Positions 1-6,484 of a DNA stretch of 64,000 nt are shown in pieces. The stretch is from positions 3,596,001 through 3,660,000 of the forward strand of contig NZ_CP139438.1 in assembly GCF_034258515.1 (NCBI RefSeq), written 5' to 3'. Under the pieces are notes generated by a model. That model ran no database searches. It was not told where the DNA came from and worked only from the letters and a program-made list of their open reading frames with translations. Made by a program: the position numbers and the translations under genes. Source of the stretch: Pseudarthrobacter oxydans. Its GTDB lineage: Bacteria > Actinomycetota > Actinomycetes > Actinomycetales > Micrococcaceae. The stretch's first letter is position 1. Every line of letters begins with the position of its first letter.

Positions 1-626
1 CGGAGGTTGACCCCCTCCGGCACCTGGAGCATCACGGGGGCGAAACTCAGGACGCTGCGGACGCCGGCCGCCACCACGCGGTCGCAAACATCCTGGGCCA
101 CGGCGGCCGGCAGTGCCAGCACCACCATGTTGGCCCCGGTCCGGTGCAACACCGCTTCCAGGTCGGCCACGTCGCTGACCCGCAGCCAGCCCACTTCGTT
201 GCCCACCACCATCTGGTCCGCGTCAAAAATGGCAACTACGTCGAAGCCGCGGGATTCAAAGCCGCCGTACCGGGCCAGGGCCTTGCCCAGGTTGCCGGCA
301 CCCACGATCGCCACTTTCCAGTCGTGCGTAAGTCCCAGGGCGGCCGCGATGTGCCGGCTCAAGTACTGCACCTCGTAGCCCACACCGCGGGTTCCATACG
401 AACCAACGTGGGAGAGGTCTTTGCGCAGGGTTGCGGAGCTGACGCCCGAGGCCTCGGCGAGGGATTCTGAGGAGACCCGCTCCACCCCCTCGGAGAGCAG
501 GGTGTTGAGGGCGCGCAGGTAGAGGGTCAGCCGTGCCACGGCAGCGGGCGGAATCTGTTTACCCGCCGTGCCCGTGGCTCCCGGCAGGTCCGGGACAGCC
601 TGGGGAGTTGAATCCAGCGAAGCCAC
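1..626 (-). CDS. rex: Redox-sensing transcriptional repressor Rex (3' end cut by window edge)
   Basis: Rex senses the NADH/NAD+ ratio and represses respiratory and fermentative genes. The minus-strand translation shows an N-terminal winged helix (ARLTLYLRAL, then RVSSESLAEASGVSSATLRKD and the SYGTRGVGYEV wing), followed by a Rossmann fold beginning VAIVGAGNLGKAL and AIFDAD. This order is diagnostic for Rex. The frame runs off the left edge, so roughly the last quarter is missing. I placed the start at the GTG at 626 because GGAGG lies 5 nt upstream. An in-frame GTG at 656 (or the adjacent GTG at 659) would add about ten residues and has no good ribosome site. It lies 74-104 nt downstream of the glutaredoxin gene on the same strand and is probably co-transcribed with it. 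Confidence 0.93.
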   Translation of the reverse strand, partial: MASLDSTPQAVPDLPGATGTAGKQIPPAAVARLTLYLRALNTLLSEGVERVSSESLAEASGVSSATLRKDLSHVGSYGTRGVGYEVQYLSRHIAAALGLTHDWKVAIVGAGNLGKALARYGGFESRGFDVVAIFDADQMVVGNEVGWLRVSDVADLEAVLHRTGANMVVLALPAAVAQDVCDRVVAAGVRSVLSFAPVMLQVPEGVNL

Positions 627-730
627 CAGCTCCTCCCTCGCATTGCGTCGTGACACCACTCTAGAGCCCCATCAGCATTGCCAACAAAGCAGGTGACGCC
701 GATGTCCGCATCATCACAAGGTGCTGCTCC

Positions 731-985
731 CTACTGCGCCATTGCCTGCCGGAGCACGCGTTCAAGGCGGGCTTCGTCGATCTTCCAGAAATCGCGCTGC
801 ACCCCGTCCACCAGCACCACGGGGATTTCTTCCGCATAGCGTTCACGGAGTTCCGGCTGGTGGTCCACCAACTCCTCGTCCCACTCAAGTCCCAGCGATG
901 CGGTAACCCGCCCGACGGCGTCGCGCGCGTCTTCGCAAAGGTGGCAGTCTGCTTTGGTGATGAGGAGGACGCGCGGTGAGGCCAT
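731..985 (-). CDS. Glutaredoxin-family protein
   Basis: An 84-residue thioredoxin-fold protein with the redox motif CHLC at about residues 14-17 directly after the first beta strand (VLLITKADCHLC) and the cis-proline segment EEIPVVLVDG. This matches the short glutaredoxin-like (DUF836 type) family, which lacks the long C-terminal part of classical glutaredoxins. It precedes rex on the same strand, and a redox link to Rex is plausible but inferred. It is divergent from the HAD phosphatase gene. Confidence 0.85.
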   Translation of the reverse strand: MASPRVLLITKADCHLCEDARDAVGRVTASLGLEWDEELVDHQPELRERYAEEIPVVLVDGVQRDFWKIDEARLERVLRQAMAQ

Positions 986-1061
986 GCCTTAACGGTATCC
1001 CCGTTGCCCGGGCGCGGCGACGTCCGGCGTGACACCGCAGTGGGATGAAGAGTGGATTGAC

Positions 1062-1067
1062 TAGACT
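1062..1067 (+). promoter_or_regulatory. -10 box TAGACT of a probably leaderless transcript
   Basis: TAGACT fits the actinobacterial TANNNT -10 pattern and ends 7 nt before the ATG at 1075. That spacing would put the start codon at or next to +1. There is no Shine-Dalgarno sequence before this ATG and no clear -35 box. Confidence 0.45.
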
Positions 1068-1074
1068 CAACTGC

Positions 1075-1893
1075 ATGCCCGTTGAGAAATACGTCGCCGT
1101 AGTCACCAAGCCGGTTGCTGCGCCGCAGCCCGGCGAGGCGGCGTTCTTCGATGTGGACAACACCCTGATGCGCGGCGCCAGCCTCTTCCACGTTGCACGG
1201 AAGATGCACCAGCGCGGCGCCTTCACCATGACCCAGGCTGCCGGCTTTGCCTGGAAGCAGTTCAAGTTCGTGGCCCGCGGCGAGAACATCGACGACGTCC
1301 ATGCGGTGCGCGACTCCGCCCTGACCCTCGCCGCGGGGATCACGGTCGACGACGTAAAAGCCTTGGGCGAAGAGGTCTACGACGAGATGATCGCCTCGAG
1401 GATCTGGCCCGGCGCCAAGGCCTTGGCGGAGCAGCACCTGCGGGTTGGCCGCCGGGTGTGGCTGGTGACCGCCACACCCATCGAAGTGGCCACCGTGATT
1501 TCCACCCGGCTGGGACTGACCGGAGCCCTGGGAACGGTGGGCGAAATACATGACGGCATGTACACGGGCCGGCTGGTGGGGGACATCCTGCACGGCTCCG
1601 CCAAGGCCGTTGCCGTCCGGGCCATTGCCGACGCCGAAGAGCTGGACCTGATGCGCTGCTGGGCCTACAGCGACTCCTACAACGACATCCCCCTGCTGAC
1701 CCTGGTGGGCCACCCCGTGGCCATAAACCCGGACGCCCGTCTGCGCCGGCACGCCCGGGACAACAATTGGCCCGTCTACGACTTCCGCGCAGGCCGCCGC
1801 GCAGCCACGCTCGGGCTCAAAGCGGCAACGGCCTGCGGCGCCGTCTACGGTCTCTGGAAGGGGTTCGCCCGCATCCGGGGCCCCCGCGTCTAG
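1075..1893 (+). CDS. HAD-superfamily IB hydrolase (SerB-like phosphatase)
   Basis: A 272-residue HAD-IB phosphatase. Motif I is FFDVDNTLM near residue 25, with both nucleophile/acid Asp residues present. Motif II is LVTATP and motif IV is AYSDSYNDIPLL. The family hydrolyses small phosphate esters such as phosphoserine, and some members are lipid phosphatases. The substrate cannot be read from sequence. The C-terminus is basic and hydrophobic. I chose the ATG at 1075 because a -10 box sits 7 nt upstream. An upstream in-frame ATG at 1045 would lie before that -10. It is divergent from the glutaredoxin-rex pair, an order I recall from Arthrobacter chromosomes. Confidence 0.88.
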   Translation: MPVEKYVAVVTKPVAAPQPGEAAFFDVDNTLMRGASLFHVARKMHQRGAFTMTQAAGFAWKQFKFVARGENIDDVHAVRDSALTLAAGITVDDVKALGEEVYDEMIASRIWPGAKALAEQHLRVGRRVWLVTATPIEVATVISTRLGLTGALGTVGEIHDGMYTGRLVGDILHGSAKAVAVRAIADAEELDLMRCWAYSDSYNDIPLLTLVGHPVAINPDARLRRHARDNNWPVYDFRAGRRAATLGLKAATACGAVYGLWKGFARIRGPRV

Positions 1894-1907
1894 GCAGCGC
1901 CAACAGA

Positions 1908-1939
1908 AATGCCCGCCACCTCGGAAGGCGGCGGGCATT
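1908..1939. terminator. Hairpin between convergent genes
   Basis: Perfect 10-bp inverted repeat AATGCCCGCC / GGCGGGCATT with a 12-nt loop. It sits between the stop of the HAD phosphatase gene (+) and the stop of the small basic protein gene (-). T-runs are short, so it is a probable bidirectional terminator by position rather than a canonical one. Confidence 0.65.
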
Positions 1940-1960
1940 TCCACGCAGTTCGAAGTATTG

Positions 1961-2059
1961 CTACTTCTTGTTGCGGCGCTGGTGACGGGTCTTGCGAAGC
2001 AACTTGCGGTGCTTCTTCTTGGCCATACGCTTGCGACGCTTCTTAATAACTGAACCCAC
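1961..2059 (-). CDS. AURKAIP1/COX24-domain small basic protein (32 aa)
   Basis: A 32-residue, extremely basic peptide starting with GTG (VGSVIKKRRKRMAKKKHRKL, then a KTRHQRRNKK tail). Its KKRRKRMAKKKHRKLLRKTR core is typical of the actinobacterial AURKAIP1/COX24-domain family, which resembles small ribosome-associated proteins. GAGGA lies upstream of the GTG at a suitable distance. Binding to rRNA or the ribosome is inferred from composition and family. Its high conservation across actinobacteria argues that it is real despite its size. Confidence 0.85.
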   Translation of the reverse strand: MGSVIKKRRKRMAKKKHRKLLRKTRHQRRNKK

Positions 2060-2209
2060 GAAAGTTCCTCACAAACTAGATGCAGTACCTGTCTGATGGA
2101 AAAGGTTCGTGGACAGAGCTACGAACTGAACAACTGACAGATTCTTACAATGACGTAAAACGTTCCTTAACAGGGTACCGCTTCCGGGAGGCGGCTATGG
2201 ACAAGCTTG

Positions 2210-2422
2210 TCAGGCGGTCTCGGTGTGGCCGTCCACCACAGCACCTTTGAGGTACTGCTCCACCGCCTGCTCCGGGACGCGGTAGGAGCGTCCGAAGCGC
2301 ACTGCCGGCATTTCGCCGGAGTGGACCAGCCGGTACACGGTCATCTTGGAGACCCGCATAACCTGGGCGACTTCAGCCACGGTGAGGAACTTCGCGTTTG
2401 AGAAGTTCTGTTCTGGCGACAT
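2210..2422 (-). CDS. BldC-like MerR-type helix-turn-helix protein
   Basis: A 70-residue single-domain DNA-binding protein. The segment KFLTVAEVAQVMRVSKMTVYRLVHSGEMPAVRFGRSYRVPE is the excisionase/BldC-type winged helix-turn-helix. The family includes the Streptomyces developmental regulator BldC, which binds direct repeats cooperatively. Here a housekeeping regulatory role is likely, but its targets are unknown. It is a monocistronic minus-strand gene between DAHP synthase and the COX24-like gene. The 154 nt upstream (2423-2576) show no clear regulatory motif. Confidence 0.85.
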   Translation of the reverse strand: MSPEQNFSNAKFLTVAEVAQVMRVSKMTVYRLVHSGEMPAVRFGRSYRVPEQAVEQYLKGAVVDGHTETA

Positions 2423-2576
2423 TTCCCATATTCCTTTGCTGACGGATGGACAACAGTGACCCCATGTTCATGCCAATGCGGTGTTCCGATGCTGAGCCAT
2501 CCACCAACCACCTATCTAGATACTCTAGATGTTCCTGTGGCAGAAGTGAAAGTAGTACGGTCCCCTATTTCATCCC

Positions 2577-3731
2577 CTATTTAGTGAGAGCCGACTCCCT
2601 CCGCTTGCGGGCGGAGGCGGCCAGCTGGTCCAGGACAGAGACCGAAACATCCCACTCCATGCAGGCGTCCGTGACGCTCTGCCCGTACACCAGCTCCGGT
2701 CGTCCCGCGGCGTGCCCGGCAACATCGAGGTTCTGTGCGCCGCCCACCAGGAAGCTTTCCAGCATGACACCGGCAATCGCCTGGGCCGAAGTGCCGCCGT
2801 CTTCCAGCTGGGCGCCGATCTCCATGGCCACTTCGGCCTGGCGGTGGTGGCTCTTGCCGCTGTTGGCGTGGCTGGCGTCGACGATGAGGCGGGGGTTCAA
2901 CTGCTTGCCTGCCAGCTTTGCCGAGGCAGCCTCCACGTCGGCGGCAGAGTAGTTCGGTCCCTTGCGCCCGCCGCGGAGGATGACATGGGCGTCCGGGTTT
3001 CCGGCGGTGGACACCAGCGCGGCCCGGCCGTCGCCATCAATGCCGAGGAAGGCCTGGGCGGCCGCCGCCGCGCCGCAGGCGTCGATGGCTACCTGGAGGT
3101 CGCCGTCGGTCCCGTTCTTGAAGCCGATGGGCATGGACAGGCCCGAGGCAAGCTGCCGGTGGATCTGGCTTTCGGTGGTGCGGGCCCCGATGGCGCCCCA
3201 GGAAATCAAATCCGCCATGTACTGCGGGCTGATCGGCTCGAGGAATTCCGTGGCCGTGGGCAGCCCCAGCGCGGTGACCTGCTGCAGGAAGCGCCGCGCG
3301 GTCCGCAGGCCGGTGACCATGTCGTGGCTGCCGTCCAGCCGCGGGTCGTTGATCAGGCCCTTCCAGCCCACCGTGGTGCGGGGCTTCTCGAAGTAGGTCC
3401 GCATGACGATGAGCAGGTCTTCCCGGTGCTTCTCGGCCTGGCTGACCAGCCGCCGCGCGTACTCCAGTCCCGCCTTCGGATCATGGATGGAGCAGGGTCC
3501 CACGATCACCAGCAGGCGGTCGTCCACACCGTCCATGATGGCGCGGACTTCGTCGCGTCCGCGTTCGACGACGTCCGCCGCCCGTGCGTCCAGCGGCAGT
3601 TCCGCGATGACTTCCTGGGGCGTGGGCAGCGCGGTGAATTCGCTGACACGCAGGTTGGACGTCGATTTTGCGGCTTCGGCGCCGGCGGCGGTCTGGGCTG
3701 TGGCGGATGCTTCTGCTGTTGCGGTGCTCAT
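2577..3731 (-). CDS. aroG: 3-deoxy-7-phosphoheptulonate synthase (DAHP synthase, AroG/F type)
   Basis: Catalyses phosphoenolpyruvate plus erythrose 4-phosphate to DAHP, the entry step of the shikimate pathway. The 384-residue protein has the class-I hallmarks LLVIVGPCSIHDP (about residue 75), a central KPRTTVGWKG segment, and the metal-binding DASHANSGK segment near residue 290. The first 28 residues are Ala/Ser/Thr-rich and poorly conserved in type. The ATG at 3731 is preceded by ACAGGA. A leader region of about 175 nt upstream holds a short aromatic-rich leader peptide and two hairpins, so expression is probably controlled by attenuation. Confidence 0.95.
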   Translation of the reverse strand: MSTATAEASATAQTAAGAEAAKSTSNLRVSEFTALPTPQEVIAELPLDARAADVVERGRDEVRAIMDGVDDRLLVIVGPCSIHDPKAGLEYARRLVSQAEKHREDLLIVMRTYFEKPRTTVGWKGLINDPRLDGSHDMVTGLRTARRFLQQVTALGLPTATEFLEPISPQYMADLISWGAIGARTTESQIHRQLASGLSMPIGFKNGTDGDLQVAIDACGAAAAAQAFLGIDGDGRAALVSTAGNPDAHVILRGGRKGPNYSAADVEAASAKLAGKQLNPRLIVDASHANSGKSHHRQAEVAMEIGAQLEDGGTSAQAIAGVMLESFLVGGAQNLDVAGHAAGRPELVYGQSVTDACMEWDVSVSVLDQLAASARKRRESALTK

Positions 3732-3793
3732 GTTCGGGTCCTGTTCCAGATGGGAAGCGGGCCCGGATCAGAACCCGCCGGAGAAACGGCGAA

Positions 3794-3876
3794 GGGCAGA
3801 GAATAATCTCTGCCCTGTTGGCTCTGAAGGAAAGTTGGATGCGTGTCAGTTAGACGCGGGCCCCTCCAGAGCCAAC
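3794..3876 (-). promoter_or_regulatory. Candidate attenuator hairpins upstream of the DAHP synthase gene
   Basis: Two perfect inverted repeats lie in the transcribed leader. The first pairs 3867-3876 with 3817-3826 (10 bp); its 5' arm is inside the leader-peptide gene, 3 to 12 nt after the aromatic codons. The second pairs 3807-3815 with 3794-3802 (9 bp, ATAA/TTAT loop). A CAGAG in the first hairpin's 3' arm could also pair with CTCTG in the second, so they may compete. No U-run follows the second hairpin, so it may act by pausing or Rho rather than as a classic terminator. Confidence 0.6.
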
Positions 3877-3905
3877 GAAAAATACGCATACCAACGGTTT
3901 GTCAT
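3846..3905 (-). CDS. Aromatic-rich leader peptide (19 aa) of an aroG attenuator
   Basis: A 19-codon frame from ATG (3905) to TGA (3846-3848) with the run Trp-Tyr-Ala-Tyr-Phe at codons 5-9. All three end products of the aromatic pathway are represented. It lies between a promoter and the aroG leader hairpins. The arrangement matches ribosome-mediated attenuation, where scarce charged tRNA stalls the ribosome in the leader. I recall a comparable leader-peptide attenuator upstream of a DAHP synthase gene in Corynebacterium. Function here is inferred. Confidence 0.7.
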   Translation of the reverse strand: MTNRWYAYFSLALEGPASN

Positions 3906-3912
3906 GCCTTGA

Positions 3913-3942
3913 ACCATAACCGCAACCTGTTGCCCCCCGCAA
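3913..3942 (-). promoter_or_regulatory. Promoter of the aroG leader transcript
   Basis: On the minus strand, TTGCGG (3942-3937) and TATGGT (3918-3913) are 18 nt apart and look like -35 and -10 boxes. The -10 ends 7 nt before the ATG of the leader peptide, so the peptide would be translated from the very 5' end of the mRNA. Confidence 0.5.
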
Positions 3943-3972
3943 AGTGTTACGCCGCATCGCGGGACGGGCGGC

Positions 3973-4992
3973 CTACCCCAGCAGCTTCCGCAGGAACAGC
4001 AGCTGCCTGATCCAGTGGTGCTCCTGGCCGCCCTCGTGGTTGTTGAACCGGTACACCTCGATCTCTTTCGCAGCACCGGTGGCCGGAACGCCGGGCGTCC
4101 CGCATCCGTACGCGTTGAAACTGGCAAAAACAGTGGAGGGCGGGCAGATGTCATCCATCTGCGCCGCCGAATACAGCGCCGGCGCGGTTGCCCAGCGTGC
4201 CAGGTTGACGCCGTCGAAATAGCGCAGCACCGCGAGGGCGGCAGCGTACCGGTCCCGGTGCCGGGCCAGGAACTGCGCTATCTCCGGGTACGGCCCGCGC
4301 GGGGTGATGTCGATGGCGCGGGGGAAGTCCTGCAGGAAGGGGACGTCGGGCAGGGCGGCGATGACGCCGTCGAGCCTTCCGGCCACCAGCCCGGCGACGG
4401 CCACAACGATGCCGCCGCCCTGGCTGACGCCGGCCAGCACCACGCGGGACGGGTCGACGGCGGGGTGGGACCGGGCAGCTTCCACGGCCCGGAAGGCGTC
4501 CACGTAGACCCGGCGGTAGTAATAACCGTCCCGGTTGGCAATGCCGCGGGTCATAAGGCCGGCGTGGGCCACGTCCCCGGCGGAAGGGTGCGGGTCCGGC
4601 GTCTCCCCCAGGGTGCCGCCGTAGCCCTGGCCCCGGGTGTCCATGATGAAGTGCGCGTATCCGGCCTGCGCCCACCGGGTGTCCTGGTTGACCAGCCCGC
4701 GGCCGCCGGAATATCCGGCGTACTGGACCACCACGGGCAGCGCCGCATCGGGTTCCCGGTGCGCAGGGAGGTGCAGCCACCCCTTGACCGGAGCACCGTC
4801 ATAGCCGGCAAAGGTCACGTCGAAGGTGTCGATGACGGAAAGGTAGTTCTCCACGGGTTCAAAGCCGGGGTCCAGGGGGAACTCCCGTGCTTCCGCGATG
4901 GTTGCGTCCCAGAATTCGCGCAGGTCCTCCGGCGGCGTCACGTCCGAGGTGTAGGTACGGAGCTGGGCGAGCGGGAGATCGAAGAGCGGCAT
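3973..4992 (-). CDS. Acetylxylan esterase / cephalosporin-C deacetylase family (CE7)
   Basis: A 339-residue alpha/beta hydrolase of the CE7 family, which removes acetyl groups from xylo- and other oligosaccharides and is usually cytoplasmic. Diagnostic segments are the N-terminal PEDLREFWDAT, the oxyanion-loop region YAGYSGGRGL, the MDTRGQG strand, and the nucleophile elbow GVSQGGG (Ser near residue 190). The C-terminal FNNHEGGQEHHW carries the catalytic His. There is no signal peptide. It is the last gene of the rhamnose operon, 46 nt after rhaB, so it probably deacetylates imported pectic oligosaccharides. The start ATG at 4992 begins the family-typical MPLFDLPLAQL. Confidence 0.88.
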   Translation of the reverse strand: MPLFDLPLAQLRTYTSDVTPPEDLREFWDATIAEAREFPLDPGFEPVENYLSVIDTFDVTFAGYDGAPVKGWLHLPAHREPDAALPVVVQYAGYSGGRGLVNQDTRWAQAGYAHFIMDTRGQGYGGTLGETPDPHPSAGDVAHAGLMTRGIANRDGYYYRRVYVDAFRAVEAARSHPAVDPSRVVLAGVSQGGGIVVAVAGLVAGRLDGVIAALPDVPFLQDFPRAIDITPRGPYPEIAQFLARHRDRYAAALAVLRYFDGVNLARWATAPALYSAAQMDDICPPSTVFASFNAYGCGTPGVPATGAAKEIEVYRFNNHEGGQEHHWIRQLLFLRKLLG

Positions 4993-5038
4993 GGTTATCG
5001 AATCCTGTCCTGTGTTGACGTGTCGCAGTGCGGTCAGG

Positions 5039-6484
5039 CTACAGCCGCGAGAGTTCCGGCGCGAACGCCTGCAGGTCATGGCCCTGCACCACCAGGGCGC
5101 GGAGCTCAGCCAGCCCGCCGCAGACGGCACCGGCCGCCCGTGCCTGCACCAGCACATTGCCCAGTGCGGTGGCTTCCACGGGTCCTGCCACCACTTTCCT
5201 GCCCGTGGCGTCTGCCGTGAGCTGGCACAGCAGCCTGTTCTGGGAACCGCCGCCCACGATGTGCACCACGTCGACGATCCGGTCGGCGACGCGTTCGGCG
5301 TCGCGGATGGTGCGGGCGTAGCCGGCCGCGAGGCTGTCCATGATGCACCGTGTGATGGCTGCTGGATCGTTGGGCAGCACCTCTCCGGTGCGGCGAACGG
5401 CACCCCGGATGCGTTCGGGCATGTGGTCCGGGGCGATGAAGTAGGGGTCGTCCGGGTTGATCTGCGGCCCGCCGGCCGGCAGCGCGGCCGCCGCGGTGAG
5501 CAGCGCCGTCAGTTCGGGACGGACCCCTTCCTGTGCCCAGGTCCGCTGGCATTCGCTGAGCAGCCAGAGCCCGCCCATGTTCCGGAGGTACCGGATGGTG
5601 CCGTCCACGCCCCGTTCGTTGGTGAAGTTCGCCGCGCGGCTGGCTTCGGTGAGGACGGGGTGTTTCAGTTCCAGCCCCACCAGGGACCAGGTTCCCGAGG
5701 AGATGTACGCGAAGTTTTCCTCGCCGTCTTCCGCTTTGGCGGGGACTGCGGCGACGGCGGATGCGGTGTCGTGCGAGCCGACCGCCACCACCTTTGTATC
5801 CCGCGGCAGTCCCGACCGGGCGGCGATCTCCGGCAGCAGGGTGCCTATCGCTTCACCGGGCTGGATCAGCGGCGGGAACAGGTCCTTCCGCAGGCCCAGG
5901 GCGGTGAAGAACTCGGTGGCCCACTCCCCCGCCACGGCATCGAACAGGCCGGTGGTGGAGGCGTTGGTGGCCTCGGTCCGCCGCTGCCCGGTGAGCAGGA
6001 ACGCGATGAGGTCCGGGATCAGCAGGGCCTGCAGCCCGTCCAGGTCCGGTTCGCTGGCCAGCTGGTAGATCGTGTTGAACTGCAGGAACTGCAGCCCGGT
6101 GGTGGCGTAGAGGCGGGCGGGGTCCAGTTTCCGGTGCACGGGTTCGACGGCGGCGCGGCTGCGGTCGTCGCGGTAGCTGAACGGCGGAGCCGTCAGCTCG
6201 CCCGCGGCGTTGACCAGGCCGTAGTCCACAGCCCAGGTGTCGATGCCGATGCTGAGGATCCGCTCGCCCTGCACGGCGGCAACCGTGGCCGCGGCCGTCA
6301 GGCCCTTCAGCACCTCCGCGAAGAGGGCGTCGAAGTCCCAGCGGAGGCCGCCGTCGATCTCCACCACGCCGTTGGAGAAACGGTGGACCACCTCCAGCTC
6401 CACGCCGCTTCCTGCGATCCGGCCCAGGATGACCCGGCCGGAGGAAGCGCCAATATCGACGGCGGCAAACACAGGCGTGTTCAT
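5039..6484 (-). CDS. rhaB: Rhamnulokinase
   Basis: Phosphorylates L-rhamnulose to L-rhamnulose 1-phosphate. The 481-residue FGGY-family kinase starts with AAVDIGASSGRVILG, the phosphate-1 loop in its rhamnulokinase form. The mid-protein AVGSHDTASAV and YISSGTWSLVGLE segments and the C-terminal HIVGGGSQNRLLCQLTAD adenosine-binding segment are typical of RhaB. Its ATG overlaps the rhaEW stop as ATGA, suggesting translational coupling. Confidence 0.95.
   Translation of the reverse strand: MNTPVFAAVDIGASSGRVILGRIAGSGVELEVVHRFSNGVVEIDGGLRWDFDALFAEVLKGLTAAATVAAVQGERILSIGIDTWAVDYGLVNAAGELTAPPFSYRDDRSRAAVEPVHRKLDPARLYATTGLQFLQFNTIYQLASEPDLDGLQALLIPDLIAFLLTGQRRTEATNASTTGLFDAVAGEWATEFFTALGLRKDLFPPLIQPGEAIGTLLPEIAARSGLPRDTKVVAVGSHDTASAVAAVPAKAEDGEENFAYISSGTWSLVGLELKHPVLTEASRAANFTNERGVDGTIRYLRNMGGLWLLSECQRTWAQEGVRPELTALLTAAAALPAGGPQINPDDPYFIAPDHMPERIRGAVRRTGEVLPNDPAAITRCIMDSLAAGYARTIRDAERVADRIVDVVHIVGGGSQNRLLCQLTADATGRKVVAGPVEATALGNVLVQARAAGAVCGGLAELRALVVQGHDLQAFAPELSRL

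Noticed and set aside
661..1944. A 427-codon minus-strand frame over the HAD phosphatase gene
   Set aside because: It spans the divergent promoter, the glutaredoxin gene in another frame and the HAD gene; its product is His/Gly/Val-rich without domain.
2170..2200. Possible hairpin (CCGCTTC / GAGGCGG) after the BldC-like gene
   Set aside because: Only a 7-bp stem with a mismatch and no T-tract; too weak to call a terminator.
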